From: Alphaproteobacteria bacterium
GTDB taxonomy: Bacteria > Pseudomonadota > Alphaproteobacteria > Rhodobacterales > Rhodobacteraceae
Assembly (NCBI GenBank): GCA_030427145.1
Contig: JAUHWT010000016.1
Coordinates: 62,001 to 126,000, forward strand
Direction of reading: 5' to 3'
DNA length: 64,000 nt
The notes under the pieces were generated by a model that saw nothing but the letters and a program-made list of their open reading frames with translations, had not been told where the DNA came from and made no database searches. The translations under genes and the position numbers were made by a program. Shown piece by piece: positions 34,899 through 43,959 of this stretch. Within the stretch, counting starts at the first letter, position 1, and each line of letters opens with the position of its first letter.

Positions 34899-35787
34899 GG
34901 GCGTACACTGCGCCGCCGCGACACCGGTAACATCGGACGGCGCGCCCAACCTCGCGCTCTTCACTGAGCACTGCCGCAAACTGCTGGAGGAGGGCTGCCA
35001 CGGCATCGCCCTGCTCGGTACCACGGGTGAGGCCAACAGCTTCGGTCTGGATCAGCGCAAATCCCTGCTTGAAGCCGCCATTGAGGGCGGCATCCCCGCC
35101 AATACCCTCCTTCCCGGCACTTCCGCCTGCAGCGTAGCCGACACCGTGGAGCTGACCCGCCACGCCACCCGCGCGGGCGCCAAAGGCGTCGTCCTTCTCC
35201 CGCCCTTCTACTACAAGGGCGTCAGCGACGAGGGGCTTTTCCGCTTCTATGCACGTGTGATTGAGGGCGTGGCCGAACCCGGCCTGCGCGTTGTTCTCTA
35301 CCACATCCCGCAGGTCAGCCAGATCCCCATTGGCGCGGAGCTGATCGAGCGCCTAATGGCCGAATTTCCCGGCATCGTTGTCGGCATCAAGGACAGCGCC
35401 GGCGATCTCGACAACATGTGCGCGCTGACCGAACGTTTCCCGAATCTCGGCGTTCTGGCCGGAGCGGACCCTCTGCTGCTGCCGCTGCTCCGGGCCGGAG
35501 GCGCAGGCTGTATCACCGCGACATCCAACCTGCGCTCCGATGCCCTGCGCGTGATCTGGGACCACTGGTCGGACCCAGAGAAAAACGGAGCGGTCAACGC
35601 CGCCCAGGATCGCATTAACGCCTGGCGGGAACTGTCCAACCGCTACGTCCAACTTCCCACCATCAAGACCATGCTCGCACAAACCCGCGCCGACACCGGC
35701 TGGCTGAACGTGATGCCGCCGCTGGTGGAACTCACCGATGCTGAACGCGCGGATGTCGAAACAACGATGCGGGAACTGGCACCGTGA
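34882..35787 (+). CDS. DapA-family lyase/aldolase
   Basis: TIM-barrel enzyme of 301 aa. The family motif GTTGE is in LLGTTGEANSFG, the catalytic Tyr in VVLYHIPQ and the Schiff-base Lys in VVGIKDSAGD. These are all the catalytic residues of the dihydrodipicolinate synthase/N-acetylneuraminate lyase superfamily. ATG 34882 lies inside the end of the sialidase gene. With a sialidase-fold partner, sialic-acid-like aldol cleavage is tempting, but no NanE/NanK-type genes are nearby, so another 2-keto-3-deoxy acid is equally likely. Confidence 0.88.
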   Translation: MTHVIEGVHCAAATPVTSDGAPNLALFTEHCRKLLEEGCHGIALLGTTGEANSFGLDQRKSLLEAAIEGGIPANTLLPGTSACSVADTVELTRHATRAGAKGVVLLPPFYYKGVSDEGLFRFYARVIEGVAEPGLRVVLYHIPQVSQIPIGAELIERLMAEFPGIVVGIKDSAGDLDNMCALTERFPNLGVLAGADPLLLPLLRAGGAGCITATSNLRSDALRVIWDHWSDPEKNGAVNAAQDRINAWRELSNRYVQLPTIKTMLAQTRADTGWLNVMPPLVELTDAERADVETTMRELAP

Positions 35788-36914
35788 GCAAAATCGACCT
35801 CTCCCGTCCGATCACCCTGCACTTTCCCAGGCGCATTGAAGTGGGTTCCGGCACCGCCGCCACGGTCGGTGCCTGGGCCAAAGACCTCTCCCGTGTTCTG
35901 GTCATCACCTCAAACTCCACCGCCGCAATGGTCGACCGGCTGGAACTCGCCGGCACGGTCGAAATCCTCTCCGGCATTCCCGCCGAACCAAAGGACACCG
36001 ACCTCGCCAAGGCTGTTGAGGCCGCCCGGCGCATTCGTCCCGCGCTGATCGTGGGCCTTGGCGGTGGCTCGGTAATGGACGTGGCCAAACTGACCTGCGG
36101 CCTTTGGGACAGCGACCAGACCCTGGAGGATGCCGCCGGACCCAACCGCGTCGGCAAAAAATGCAACGCCCTGGCCCAGGTCGCCACCACCGCAGGCACC
36201 GGCTCCGAGGGCGGCATCCGCGGCCTTGTGACCTCATCGGACACCGGCATGAAAATTGCCGTGGAAAGCCCGCACCTGCTGGCGGATCTCGCGGTACTCG
36301 ACCCCGACCTCACCATGTCCGCGCCCGGCCGGCTCACCGCCGCCACCGGCGTGGATGCCCTGGCCCACTGTGTCGAGGCCTTCACCAGCAAACGCGCCCA
36401 TCCCCTGGTTGACGACTACGCCCGTATGGGCATCTCACTCACCGGCCAATATCTTGCCCGCGCCACCGCTGATGGAACGGACGCGGACGCCCGCGCTGGA
36501 ATGCTGCTCGCCTCCTTTTATGGCGGCCTCTGCCTCGGCCCGGTCAACACCGCCGCCGGCCATGCTTTGGGCTATCCCCCCGGAACCCGCCTCGGGCTCG
36601 GCCACGGTCTCGCGGTCGCGCTGCTCTTTCCCCATGTGCTTGGATTCAACGCCCCTGCATGCCCCGAAAAAACCGCAGCGATCCTTGCCGCACTCGGCCT
36701 GCCGCCCACGACGGACGAGGCCGAAATCGCGCGAGCCGTGACCCAATGGTGCGAAGACCTTGGCCTGACCATGTCCCTCGCCGCCCACGGGGCCGACCCT
36801 GACGCCATGCCCGCCTGGGCGGAAGAGGCCCATGGCATACGCCGTCTGATGGATTTCAACCCGCGCGACATGAGCACCGGGGACGCCCTCCGGCTCTACC
36901 GCGCCGCACTGTAA
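35784..36914 (+). CDS. Iron-containing (group III) alcohol dehydrogenase
   Basis: NAD(P)-dependent dehydrogenase of 376 aa of the Fe-ADH/maleylacetate-reductase type. The cofactor motif GLGGGSVMDVAK, the TTAGTGSEG motif and metal-site histidines in ALAHCVEAF, NTAAGHALGY and LGHGLAVALLFPHV are visible. GTG 35784 overlaps the DapA-family stop (GTGA). It probably reduces or oxidises an aldehyde or keto acid from the lyase step. Confidence 0.92.
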   Translation: MSKIDLSRPITLHFPRRIEVGSGTAATVGAWAKDLSRVLVITSNSTAAMVDRLELAGTVEILSGIPAEPKDTDLAKAVEAARRIRPALIVGLGGGSVMDVAKLTCGLWDSDQTLEDAAGPNRVGKKCNALAQVATTAGTGSEGGIRGLVTSSDTGMKIAVESPHLLADLAVLDPDLTMSAPGRLTAATGVDALAHCVEAFTSKRAHPLVDDYARMGISLTGQYLARATADGTDADARAGMLLASFYGGLCLGPVNTAAGHALGYPPGTRLGLGHGLAVALLFPHVLGFNAPACPEKTAAILAALGLPPTTDEAEIARAVTQWCEDLGLTMSLAAHGADPDAMPAWAEEAHGIRRLMDFNPRDMSTGDALRLYRAAL

Positions 36915-36925
36915 GGACAGTTTCC

Positions 36926-37894
36926 ATGCGGATCATCATTCACGGCGTTGGCGCCATTGGCGGCGTACTGGCCACCGCGCTTGCCGCTTCCGGAACCGAG
37001 GTCATCGGCATCGCCCGTGGCCCCCGGCTTGAGGCAATCCGCAATACCGGCCTGACCCTGCGCACACCCGACGGCATGACCCAGGCCCGGTTCAACGGCG
37101 TGTCCCATCCCCGCGACATTGACTTCCGTGACGACGACATGATCCTGCTCACGGTCAAAAGCCAGGACACCACCGCGGCACTCGAGGACCTGCGCGCCGC
37201 AGGCGTTACCGACCAGCCCATATTCTGCGCCCAGAACGGTGTCGCGAACGAGACCATGGCACTGCGCCTCTTTCCCAACGTTCACGGCATCAACGTCATG
37301 CTGCCCGCCGAATACCGCGAACCCGGCGAAACCATTGCCTTCGGGACACCCAAAACCGGTGTCTTCGACATCGGGCGTTTCCCCGGCGGATGCGACGCCG
37401 CCGACCACGCCATTGCAGAGGCGCTCGACCGCGCAAACATCGCGGGCTTTCCCACTGATGATGTAATGCCCAGCAAATACGGTAAGCTTCTTCTCAATCT
37501 CGGCAACATTGTCGAGGCCGCTCTGGGACGTGGCACCGATACCGCTGAAATCACAAAGGCCCTGAGGGCGGAAGGCCGCGCCGTCCTCGACGCCGCAGGC
37601 ATCCGCTACACCGAGGTCGACAGCAAGGACCCCCGTCGCGGCACCCTGCTCAATATCGTGGAAATCGACGGCGTCACCCGTATCGGCAGTTCCTCGAGCC
37701 AGAGCCTCGCAAGGGGCGCGGGCCGCATAGAGACAGACTTTCTGAACGGAGAGATCGCCCTGCTCGCCCGCCTGCACGGCGTACCCGCCCCCGCAAACAC
37801 CTACGCCGCCCGCCTTGCATCCGAACTCGCCCGCGACAACGCGCGCCCGGGCTCCGTCACTCCTGAAGATTTTGCAAAAGGCATCGGACTATAA
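36926..37894 (+). CDS. Ketopantoate-reductase-family (ApbA/PanE) oxidoreductase
   Basis: NADPH-dependent reductase of 322 aa with the Rossmann motif GVGAIGG at the N-terminus, the VKSQDT segment, conserved AQNGV and the catalytic-type Lys in MPSKYGKLLLN. Family members reduce 2-keto acids, and in a catabolic cassette it is unlikely to be the pantothenate enzyme. It lies 11 bases after the alcohol dehydrogenase and ends the cassette, converging on the deaminase gene. Confidence 0.9.
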   Translation: MRIIIHGVGAIGGVLATALAASGTEVIGIARGPRLEAIRNTGLTLRTPDGMTQARFNGVSHPRDIDFRDDDMILLTVKSQDTTAALEDLRAAGVTDQPIFCAQNGVANETMALRLFPNVHGINVMLPAEYREPGETIAFGTPKTGVFDIGRFPGGCDAADHAIAEALDRANIAGFPTDDVMPSKYGKLLLNLGNIVEAALGRGTDTAEITKALRAEGRAVLDAAGIRYTEVDSKDPRRGTLLNIVEIDGVTRIGSSSSQSLARGAGRIETDFLNGEIALLARLHGVPAPANTYAARLASELARDNARPGSVTPEDFAKGIGL

Positions 37895-37915
37895 AGCAAC
37901 AGAACGGTTTCGTGG

Positions 37916-38413
37916 TCAGACCCGCGACCGTGCAAGCGCGGCCCAGTCCTGCAGGATCTTTGTCGCCTCCACATGCAAATGCTGCTCCGACGGCATAATG
38001 CGCTCCGTAACCTGCCGCCCGCACTCATGGGTAAGCCGGTCAACATCCACCGGGAAACGTGCGGCCTCAGGCAGATCCGCGATCGCTTCACCGGCCTGCC
38101 CCATGTCGGCCGCGTAATAGAGCGCGGCAATCCCCGCGATGTTCATCGCCGCCACGCACAGCGCACAGGGCTCGCAGCTGGAATAGAGCTCACAACCGCG
38201 CAGATCGACCGTTTCGAGATTGCGGCAGGCATCGCGGATCGCTTCGGTCTCGCCATGCGAGGTCGGGTCATGGTTTACGACTGACCGGTTGATACCTTCC
38301 CCCACGATCCGGCCGTCCTTGACGATGACCGCACCAAACGGCTCGGTGCCGGGGATCTCAAGCGCCTGTGCCGATATTTCGATGGCACGGCGCATAAAGG
38401 CTTCATTGTACAT
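37916..38413 (-). CDS. Nucleoside/guanine-deaminase-like CDA-fold enzyme
   Basis: Zinc deaminase of 165 aa. The catalytic HGE (His53, Glu55) and the zinc PCALC motif (Cys83, Cys86) identify the cytidine-deaminase fold, and the SSCEPCALC variant resembles guanine/nucleoside deaminases. ATG 38413 lies 11 bases inside the end of the upstream ATPase gene; the much longer frame to 38689 is spurious. As the last gene of the second Dpp-type operon it would release ammonia from an amino-substituted ring or amidine. Confidence 0.9.
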   Translation of the reverse strand: MYNEAFMRRAIEISAQALEIPGTEPFGAVIVKDGRIVGEGINRSVVNHDPTSHGETEAIRDACRNLETVDLRGCELYSSCEPCALCVAAMNIAGIAALYYAADMGQAGEAIADLPEAARFPVDVDRLTHECGRQVTERIMPSEQHLHVEATKILQDWAALARSRV

Positions 38414-39377
38414 CGGACGAACCTTCCTCTGCGGCGAAACATGCAACGCGGCGGTTGTGTACACTGGCGCGGCGCTGCGGCCTTTCAGACCTGCACCGGT
38501 CAAAGGCCAGGGGACAGCGTGGATGAAAACTGCAGCCAGGCGGCGGCGACACAGGCGACGGCACCTCACCGACCATCGGGCTGCGGTCGCGGCACGGCGC
38601 CTCCAGATCCGGGATCGTATCAAGCAGCAGCCGCGTGTAGGGGTGCAGTGGATTGTCGAACAAATCAGCAGTCGGCTGAATTTCAACAATGCGGCCGAGA
38701 TACATCACCGCGATTACATCAGCCATATGGCGCACCACACTGAGGTCATGGCTGATAAAGAGGTACGTAAGATCCATCTCTTTTTGCAGCCGTTTCATAA
38801 GGTTAAGCACCTGCGCCTGAACCGACACATCAAGTGCCGAGGTTGGCTCATCGCAAACCAGAAACTCCGGCTCGCCGGCCAACGCCCGCGCAATGGAAAT
38901 ACGTTGCCGCTGTCCACCGGAAAACTCATGCGGGAACTTCAGCCCGTCCGCCGGTGCCAGACCAACGGTGCGCAACAGTTCATCCACCCGTGCTGAAACC
39001 TCCGCAGCCGGGGTCTCAGGCCGCAGGGTCCGCAACGGTTCCGCGATGATCCGGGCCACGCGCCAGCGCGGGTTCAGGCTGGCAAACGGGTCCTGAAAGA
39101 TCATCTGCAGCCGGTCACGATCGCCGTAAAAGCTGATCTTGCCCCCCGACGGCGCATGAAGCCCTGTCACGAGCTTGGCTATAGTGCTTTTGCCGCAACC
39201 GCTTTCCCCGACCAGGGCCAGGGTCTGACCGCGCTTGATAACGAAATCCACACCGTCCACGGCGCGAAGCGTTCGGCGGGGCTTGCGCTCAATCAGCCGG
39301 TTCAGCCACGGTGCGGAAACATCGAACCGGCGCTCCAGAGCATCGACCTCCAAAATGGCATTCTGACGAAGGGTCAT
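38403..39377 (-). CDS. Dipeptide-type ABC transporter ATPase (DppF-like)
   Basis: ATPase of 324 aa with Walker A GESGCGKST, signature FSGGQRQR, Walker B LVCDEPTSALD and H-loop ISHDLS. The C-terminal oligopeptide-type extension includes the SPPPGCSFHPRCP segment with conserved cysteines. Its start overlaps the DppD-like gene stop by 4 bases. Part of the second Dpp-type importer with the hydrolase genes. Confidence 0.94.
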   Translation of the reverse strand: MTLRQNAILEVDALERRFDVSAPWLNRLIERKPRRTLRAVDGVDFVIKRGQTLALVGESGCGKSTIAKLVTGLHAPSGGKISFYGDRDRLQMIFQDPFASLNPRWRVARIIAEPLRTLRPETPAAEVSARVDELLRTVGLAPADGLKFPHEFSGGQRQRISIARALAGEPEFLVCDEPTSALDVSVQAQVLNLMKRLQKEMDLTYLFISHDLSVVRHMADVIAVMYLGRIVEIQPTADLFDNPLHPYTRLLLDTIPDLEAPCRDRSPMVGEVPSPVSPPPGCSFHPRCPLAFDRCRSERPQRRASVHNRRVACFAAEEGSSDVQ

Positions 39378-40369
39378 GCGGGTTCTCCCTGAGTAACGGT
39401 GGTGCCGGTCTGCGCCAACCAGCAGGCGGCCCCGGTGGTCGCCGTATCCGGGATCCGTGGCACTTCCTGACGACAGCGCGCCCCGGCATGGGAACAGCGC
39501 GGATTAAAGGCACAGCCTTTGGGTATCGCATTGAGGCGCGGCATGCTGCCCGGGATCATCTGCAACTCCTCCACCTCGCGGCGCAGTGACGGGATCGAGC
39601 CCATCAGCCCCGTGGTGTACGGATGGCGCGGCCTGCGCACGAGATCATCAACACTGCCAATCTCCGCCAACCGCCCGGCATACATCACAGCCACCCGGTC
39701 TGCCGTTTCAGCGATCACACCCATATCATGGGTTACCAGCATTACAGCGGTCCCGCGTTCGCGGCACAGACGTTTCAGAAGTGCGGTGATCTGCGCCTGA
39801 ATCGACACATCGAGCGCAGTGGTCGGCTCATCCGCGACAATGAGTTCGGGTTCGGCACATAACGCCAGCGCAATTACGATCCGCTGCCGCATCCCGCCGG
39901 AAAACTGGTGCGGGTAACTGTCGATACGTTCCTCCACCGCCGGTATTCCGACCTCACGCATCAGATCCTTGGCACGCTCCCTCGCCCCTGTTCGGTCAAG
40001 GTCCGTATGCAGCCGTATGGTTTCCACAAGCTGGTCACCAACCCGAAACAGCGGGTTCAGCGAGGTCAGCGGGTCCTGGAAAATCGCCCCGATACGACGA
40101 CCGCGAACCGCCTGCATCCCCCGGTCATCGAGATTGTCGATCCGATCCCCCGACAGATGAATGGTGCCAACGGCAATCCGCCCTGGCGGCTCCAGCAGTC
40201 CCAGAATCGACATCCCGGTCATGGATTTCCCGGCACCGGATTCGCCAACCATTCCAAGGATCTCTCCGCGGCGGATCTGCAGCGAAATATCGTCCACGGC
40301 GGTCAGAACGCCCTTACGGGTGGGAAATTCGACGCGCAGATTTTGCACGTCCAGAACGACATCGCTCAT
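39374..40369 (-). CDS. Dipeptide-type ABC transporter ATPase (DppD-like)
   Basis: ATPase of 331 aa with Walker A GESGAGKS, signature FSGGMRQR, Walker [13 protein letters not shown] and H-loop VTHDMG. The C-terminal IPKGCAFNPRCSHAG carries the cysteines typical of oligopeptide ATPases. ATG 40369 overlaps the amidohydrolase stop as ATGA, so import and hydrolysis genes are translated as one unit. Confidence 0.94.
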   Translation of the reverse strand: MSDVVLDVQNLRVEFPTRKGVLTAVDDISLQIRRGEILGMVGESGAGKSMTGMSILGLLEPPGRIAVGTIHLSGDRIDNLDDRGMQAVRGRRIGAIFQDPLTSLNPLFRVGDQLVETIRLHTDLDRTGARERAKDLMREVGIPAVEERIDSYPHQFSGGMRQRIVIALALCAEPELIVADEPTTALDVSIQAQITALLKRLCRERGTAVMLVTHDMGVIAETADRVAVMYAGRLAEIGSVDDLVRRPRHPYTTGLMGSIPSLRREVEELQMIPGSMPRLNAIPKGCAFNPRCSHAGARCRQEVPRIPDTATTGAACWLAQTGTTVTQGEPA

Positions 40370-41802
40370 GGCGTGGCCCTCTCATAACTGGGGGTGAATA
40401 TCTCCCGGACCGGCGGATGTCCCGCCGTACGGTCAGGGTATTTTGCGATCAGTCCATCGAACTGCGCCTGCGCGCGGACCGCATCCGCCTCCGCGTCAAC
40501 GCCAGGGATCAGGCCATCCGCCATCACCTGCCGCCCGTCGATCCAGACGTCGCGCACGTCGCGGCCGGATGTGCCCGTCATCAGGGTCTGCACCGGGTCG
40601 GGTGTCTGCAGGGTCCGGCTGACGTCAATCACCGCAATATCGGCCTTCGCCCCGGGCGCGAGCCGCCCAAGGTCAGCCCGGTTCAGCGCCTCAGCCCCGC
40701 CAAGCGTGGCCGCGTCAAACATGTCTTCCGACCGAATCGCATCCATCCCGTCGCAGAGCCGCGCGGTCATCATACCGATCTGCATGTTCAGGATCATGTC
40801 CGCCGGATGGGTATCGGTACCCAGCCCAATGTTGATGCCACGGGCGCGGACTTTCGGAAAACTCTTCAACATCCCGCCATGTCTGGCGGCCACAAGCGGG
40901 CAGTGGACCAGTGTAGCTCCGGCACCCGCGATCAGATCAAACTCCGCGTCCGTCGCCTGCGTACCGTGCGGCAGCAGCCAGTTGTCGCGCAAAGCACCAA
41001 TCCGGTCCAGCCATTCAATCGGCGCGCAGCCATGCTGTTCACGCACCAGGCGCACCTCCACCGGCGACTGACTACAATGCTGCCGCACCGGCGCACCCAT
41101 TTCGCCGGCCAGATCCGCCGTGCGTTGCAGCAGCGTTCCGGTACAGGTCTCGATACGGTCCGGCGCGAACATCGCGCGGATACGCCCGCCGGCAGTCCCG
41201 TCGACGGCCCGCGCAAATTTTGCGGCCTCGTCCAAACCCGCCAGCCCCCGCGCCTCGTCAAACACCGCACGGATGTTGCCCGCATCATCGGTGACCTGCC
41301 CGCCCGTACGATAGGCGGGACCCAGATACACCCGCAGCCCTAGATCATCGGCTGCCAAAGCAGCAGCCTCAAACTCCGCCACCGTCTCGCCCCATTCGCG
41401 ATAGAACAGCGACGCAATGGGCAGCGCGGTGGTGATCCCGTTGCGGATCAGCTGGGCAAAGGCATGGCGCTTCTGAAAGGCCAGTTCCGCCGCGTCGTAC
41501 ATCTCGTAGGGACCACGGGCAATGTAACTCTCCGGCCAGACCCGACCCTTCTTCCAGGCCGGACCGTTGTCATAGCCAAGAATCGTGGTGTCGAGATCCG
41601 ACAGCGCATCGAGGTCAATAAACCCCGGTGAGATCACCGCCGCGCAGTAGTCAATCCGTCGCGCCACCTCCCCTTCAAACGCGGCTCCAACAAACAGCAC
41701 CTCGCTACCTTCGATCACCACAACACCATTCTCATGCACCACGTGGCGTCCCTGGCGATGACCGACCACCCATTGCGCCGTAAGCAGCGTTCGCCCGGTC
41801 AT
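40366..41802 (-). CDS. Amidohydrolase-superfamily protein lacking the HxH metal motif
   Basis: Protein of 478 aa of the Trz/Atz-like amidohydrolase type. Later metal-site elements are present: VRQHCSQSP (strand 5 His), LLPHGTQA (strand 6 His) and GLGTDTHP (strand 8 Asp). The N-terminal motif normally PGFxDxHxH reads PGFIDLDALSD, so the two first-strand histidines are Asp65 and Leu67; I confirmed this from the codons. A mononuclear or altered site is expected. ATG 41802 forms a TGATG overlap with the next amidohydrolase stop. Probably a hydrolase or deaminase of the same imported compound, exact reaction unknown. Confidence 0.85.
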   Translation of the reverse strand: MTGRTLLTAQWVVGHRQGRHVVHENGVVVIEGSEVLFVGAAFEGEVARRIDYCAAVISPGFIDLDALSDLDTTILGYDNGPAWKKGRVWPESYIARGPYEMYDAAELAFQKRHAFAQLIRNGITTALPIASLFYREWGETVAEFEAAALAADDLGLRVYLGPAYRTGGQVTDDAGNIRAVFDEARGLAGLDEAAKFARAVDGTAGGRIRAMFAPDRIETCTGTLLQRTADLAGEMGAPVRQHCSQSPVEVRLVREQHGCAPIEWLDRIGALRDNWLLPHGTQATDAEFDLIAGAGATLVHCPLVAARHGGMLKSFPKVRARGINIGLGTDTHPADMILNMQIGMMTARLCDGMDAIRSEDMFDAATLGGAEALNRADLGRLAPGAKADIAVIDVSRTLQTPDPVQTLMTGTSGRDVRDVWIDGRQVMADGLIPGVDAEADAVRAQAQFDGLIAKYPDRTAGHPPVREIFTPSYERATP

Positions 41803-42983
41803 CACGGTGCCTCAATGACGCAGGCGCCATCCCGCGCCGTCACCTGACCGCCTTTCAGAACCAGGTTACGCGGCGCATGGGTAACCACCGCCTCGGCAAG
41901 GGTTTCGCCCTCAACCAGCACGCAGTCGGCGCGACACCCCGGCTCCAGCCCATAGCCATCCACCTCCATGATCGCGGCACCGCCCGCGGTGCAGATCTCC
42001 AGCGCCAGTTCCACCTCATCGTCGCGCCGCAGGTTGTTCCGCATCCCGATATGCATGGCCTTTTCCAGCATGTCCGAATTGCCATAAGGCCCCCAGGTAT
42101 CGCGGATGCCGTCACATCCCGCCCCGGTCAGAATGCCGTGCGCCTTCAACTCCCTGACCAGTGGAACCGGAGCCGACGCTGGCGCGGTCGTGAGAATATG
42201 AATGCGGTTCTCCGCCAGCTTCTCCTGCATACCGGTCACATAGGCACGGTCCACCGCGCCAAGGCAGAACGCATGGCTGATCGAAACCAAGCCCTGCATG
42301 CCATGCGCCACAGTACGGTCGATAATCTCTTCCATCGAGAACCAGCCAAGCGCATCGCGCTCATGCAGATGAATGTCCACCGGCTTGCCATGCTTCTCCG
42401 CCAGAGCAAAAACCGTATCCAGATGGCCCTTCGGGTCATGCTCCATTCCACAGGGATCAATGCCACCGACAAGATCAGCACCCAGAGCCAGCGCCTCATC
42501 CATCAGTTCGGCGGTGCCTGGTCGTGTCATCATGCCCGACTGCGGAAAGGCCACGATCTGGATATCGACCATGCCCGCGAGTTTCTCACGCGTGGCCATC
42601 ACCCCCTCAATCCCCGCCAGCCCGTGATGGGTGTCGACATCGACGTGACTGCGGATGTGGGTACAGCCATGTGACATGGCGAGGATGGCATGGCGCTCAC
42701 TCTGCACCCTTGGATCGAGGCCCAGTGAAACCTTCACCTCGCGCTCGTTGTTGATCTTGTCGATCAGCCGCGGCCCCACCTCATTGCGATACCAGGTCAG
42801 GCCGAGCAGGGATTTGTCGAGGTGCGTGTGCGCCTCCACAAGCCCCGGGATCACGATCCGGCCGCCCCCGTCAATCACCTCCGCGCCGGGGCCGGCGCTG
42901 GTGACAAAGACGCCATCGGTGATGTGCAGATCGGTTGCCGAACCGCCCATGGGGCGAACGTTTTTGAGTGTTTTGGACGTCAT
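41802..42983 (-). CDS. Cytosine-deaminase-like amidohydrolase
   Basis: Metal-dependent hydrolase of 393 aa of the cytosine/isocytosine deaminase-type branch. EAHTHLDKS (His52, His54), VDIHLHERD, LVSISHAFCLG and GCDGIRDTWGPYGNSDM supply the metal and catalytic residues, all intact. It could deaminate a pyrimidine, triazine or creatinine-like ring. It directly follows the permease gene and precedes a second, altered amidohydrolase. Confidence 0.92.
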   Translation of the reverse strand: MTSKTLKNVRPMGGSATDLHITDGVFVTSAGPGAEVIDGGGRIVIPGLVEAHTHLDKSLLGLTWYRNEVGPRLIDKINNEREVKVSLGLDPRVQSERHAILAMSHGCTHIRSHVDVDTHHGLAGIEGVMATREKLAGMVDIQIVAFPQSGMMTRPGTAELMDEALALGADLVGGIDPCGMEHDPKGHLDTVFALAEKHGKPVDIHLHERDALGWFSMEEIIDRTVAHGMQGLVSISHAFCLGAVDRAYVTGMQEKLAENRIHILTTAPASAPVPLVRELKAHGILTGAGCDGIRDTWGPYGNSDMLEKAMHIGMRNNLRRDDEVELALEICTAGGAAIMEVDGYGLEPGCRADCVLVEGETLAEAVVTHAPRNLVLKGGQVTARDGACVIEAP

Positions 42984-42989
42984 GTGGAG

Positions 42990-43946
42990 TTACCGAAGTT
43001 TGGGGTTGAGCGCATCGCGCAGCCAGTCGCCGATCATGTTGACTGAGAGCACAATCAGGCAGAGCTGGATCGACGGGAAAACAACGATCCACCAAAGGCC
43101 GGAAAACAGGTACTGGTTGCCAATTCGGATAAGCGTGCCAAGCGAGGGTTGATCCGGCGGCATCCCGACACCGAGAAAGGACAGCGTCGCTTCCGACAGA
43201 ATGGCGAGACCGAAATTCAGCGTCGCCGCTACCAGGATCGGAGTCAGGCAGTTGGGCAGAATATGGTGCAGCATCACCCGCCAGGACTTCACCCGGATCA
43301 GCCTCGCCGCCTGAACATACTCCTTTTTGGTCTCAACCATGGCCGACGCCCGCACCGTGCGCGCGTACTGCACCCAGGACGGCACGGCGATGGCGAAAAT
43401 CAGGATCGGCGCAGCAAGAACATCCTTGAGACCCATGGGCAGCGATGCAGTGGCAATAGCGGTAATCAGGATCGCGATCAGGATGAAGGGCATCGACAAC
43501 AGTACATCGCCCACCCGCATGATCACATTGTCGATCCAGCCTCCGAAATACCCGGCGACAAGGCCCAGCGAGAGACCCACCGCCAACGCCAGCAACACAG
43601 ACGCAAAACCAATGATCAGCGAAATACGCGACCCGTAGAGCACCGCCGACAGAATGTCGCGCCCCTGCGTGTCCGTACCCAGCAGATAGGGCCACTGACC
43701 GCCCTCCTCCCAGACAGGCGGAATCTCTGAATTCCAAAGTTCCAGCGCAGCCAGGTCATAAGGGTTCTGGGGCGTAATCAGCGGCGCAAGCGCCGCGGTA
43801 AAGGCCACCAGCAACAGCAGCACCGCGGAGAAGATCGCCGACGGATGCGAGCGGAACGAATACCACAGGTCACTGTCGCGCATCCGGTCGAGCCAGGTCG
43901 GGCGCACGGCACCGGACTGCGGGGGCAGGGAAACGGTCTTTTCCAT
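42990..43946 (-). CDS. Dipeptide-type ABC transporter permease (DppC-like)
   Basis: Permease of about 318 aa with six TMs. The coupling loop AARLIRVKSWRVMLHHILPN and EATLSFLGVGMPPDQPSLG identify the DppC group. I prefer ATG 43946, which has GGAG seven bases upstream; ATG 43967 or a longer frame to 44045 would overlap the DppB gene. Part of the second importer. Confidence 0.93.
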   Translation of the reverse strand: MEKTVSLPPQSGAVRPTWLDRMRDSDLWYSFRSHPSAIFSAVLLLLVAFTAALAPLITPQNPYDLAALELWNSEIPPVWEEGGQWPYLLGTDTQGRDILSAVLYGSRISLIIGFASVLLALAVGLSLGLVAGYFGGWIDNVIMRVGDVLLSMPFILIAILITAIATASLPMGLKDVLAAPILIFAIAVPSWVQYARTVRASAMVETKKEYVQAARLIRVKSWRVMLHHILPNCLTPILVAATLNFGLAILSEATLSFLGVGMPPDQPSLGTLIRIGNQYLFSGLWWIVVFPSIQLCLIVLSVNMIGDWLRDALNPKLR

Positions 43947-43959
43947 GGGGGTCTCCGGT

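Noticed and set aside
33738-35787. Standard sialic-acid degradation locus
   Set aside because: The sialidase-fold protein has no export signal and no NanE, NanK or sialic acid transporter genes are nearby, so only the folds are supported.
36926-37894. Pantothenate biosynthesis PanE
   Set aside because: It is in a catabolic cassette with no other pantothenate gene; only the family is supported.
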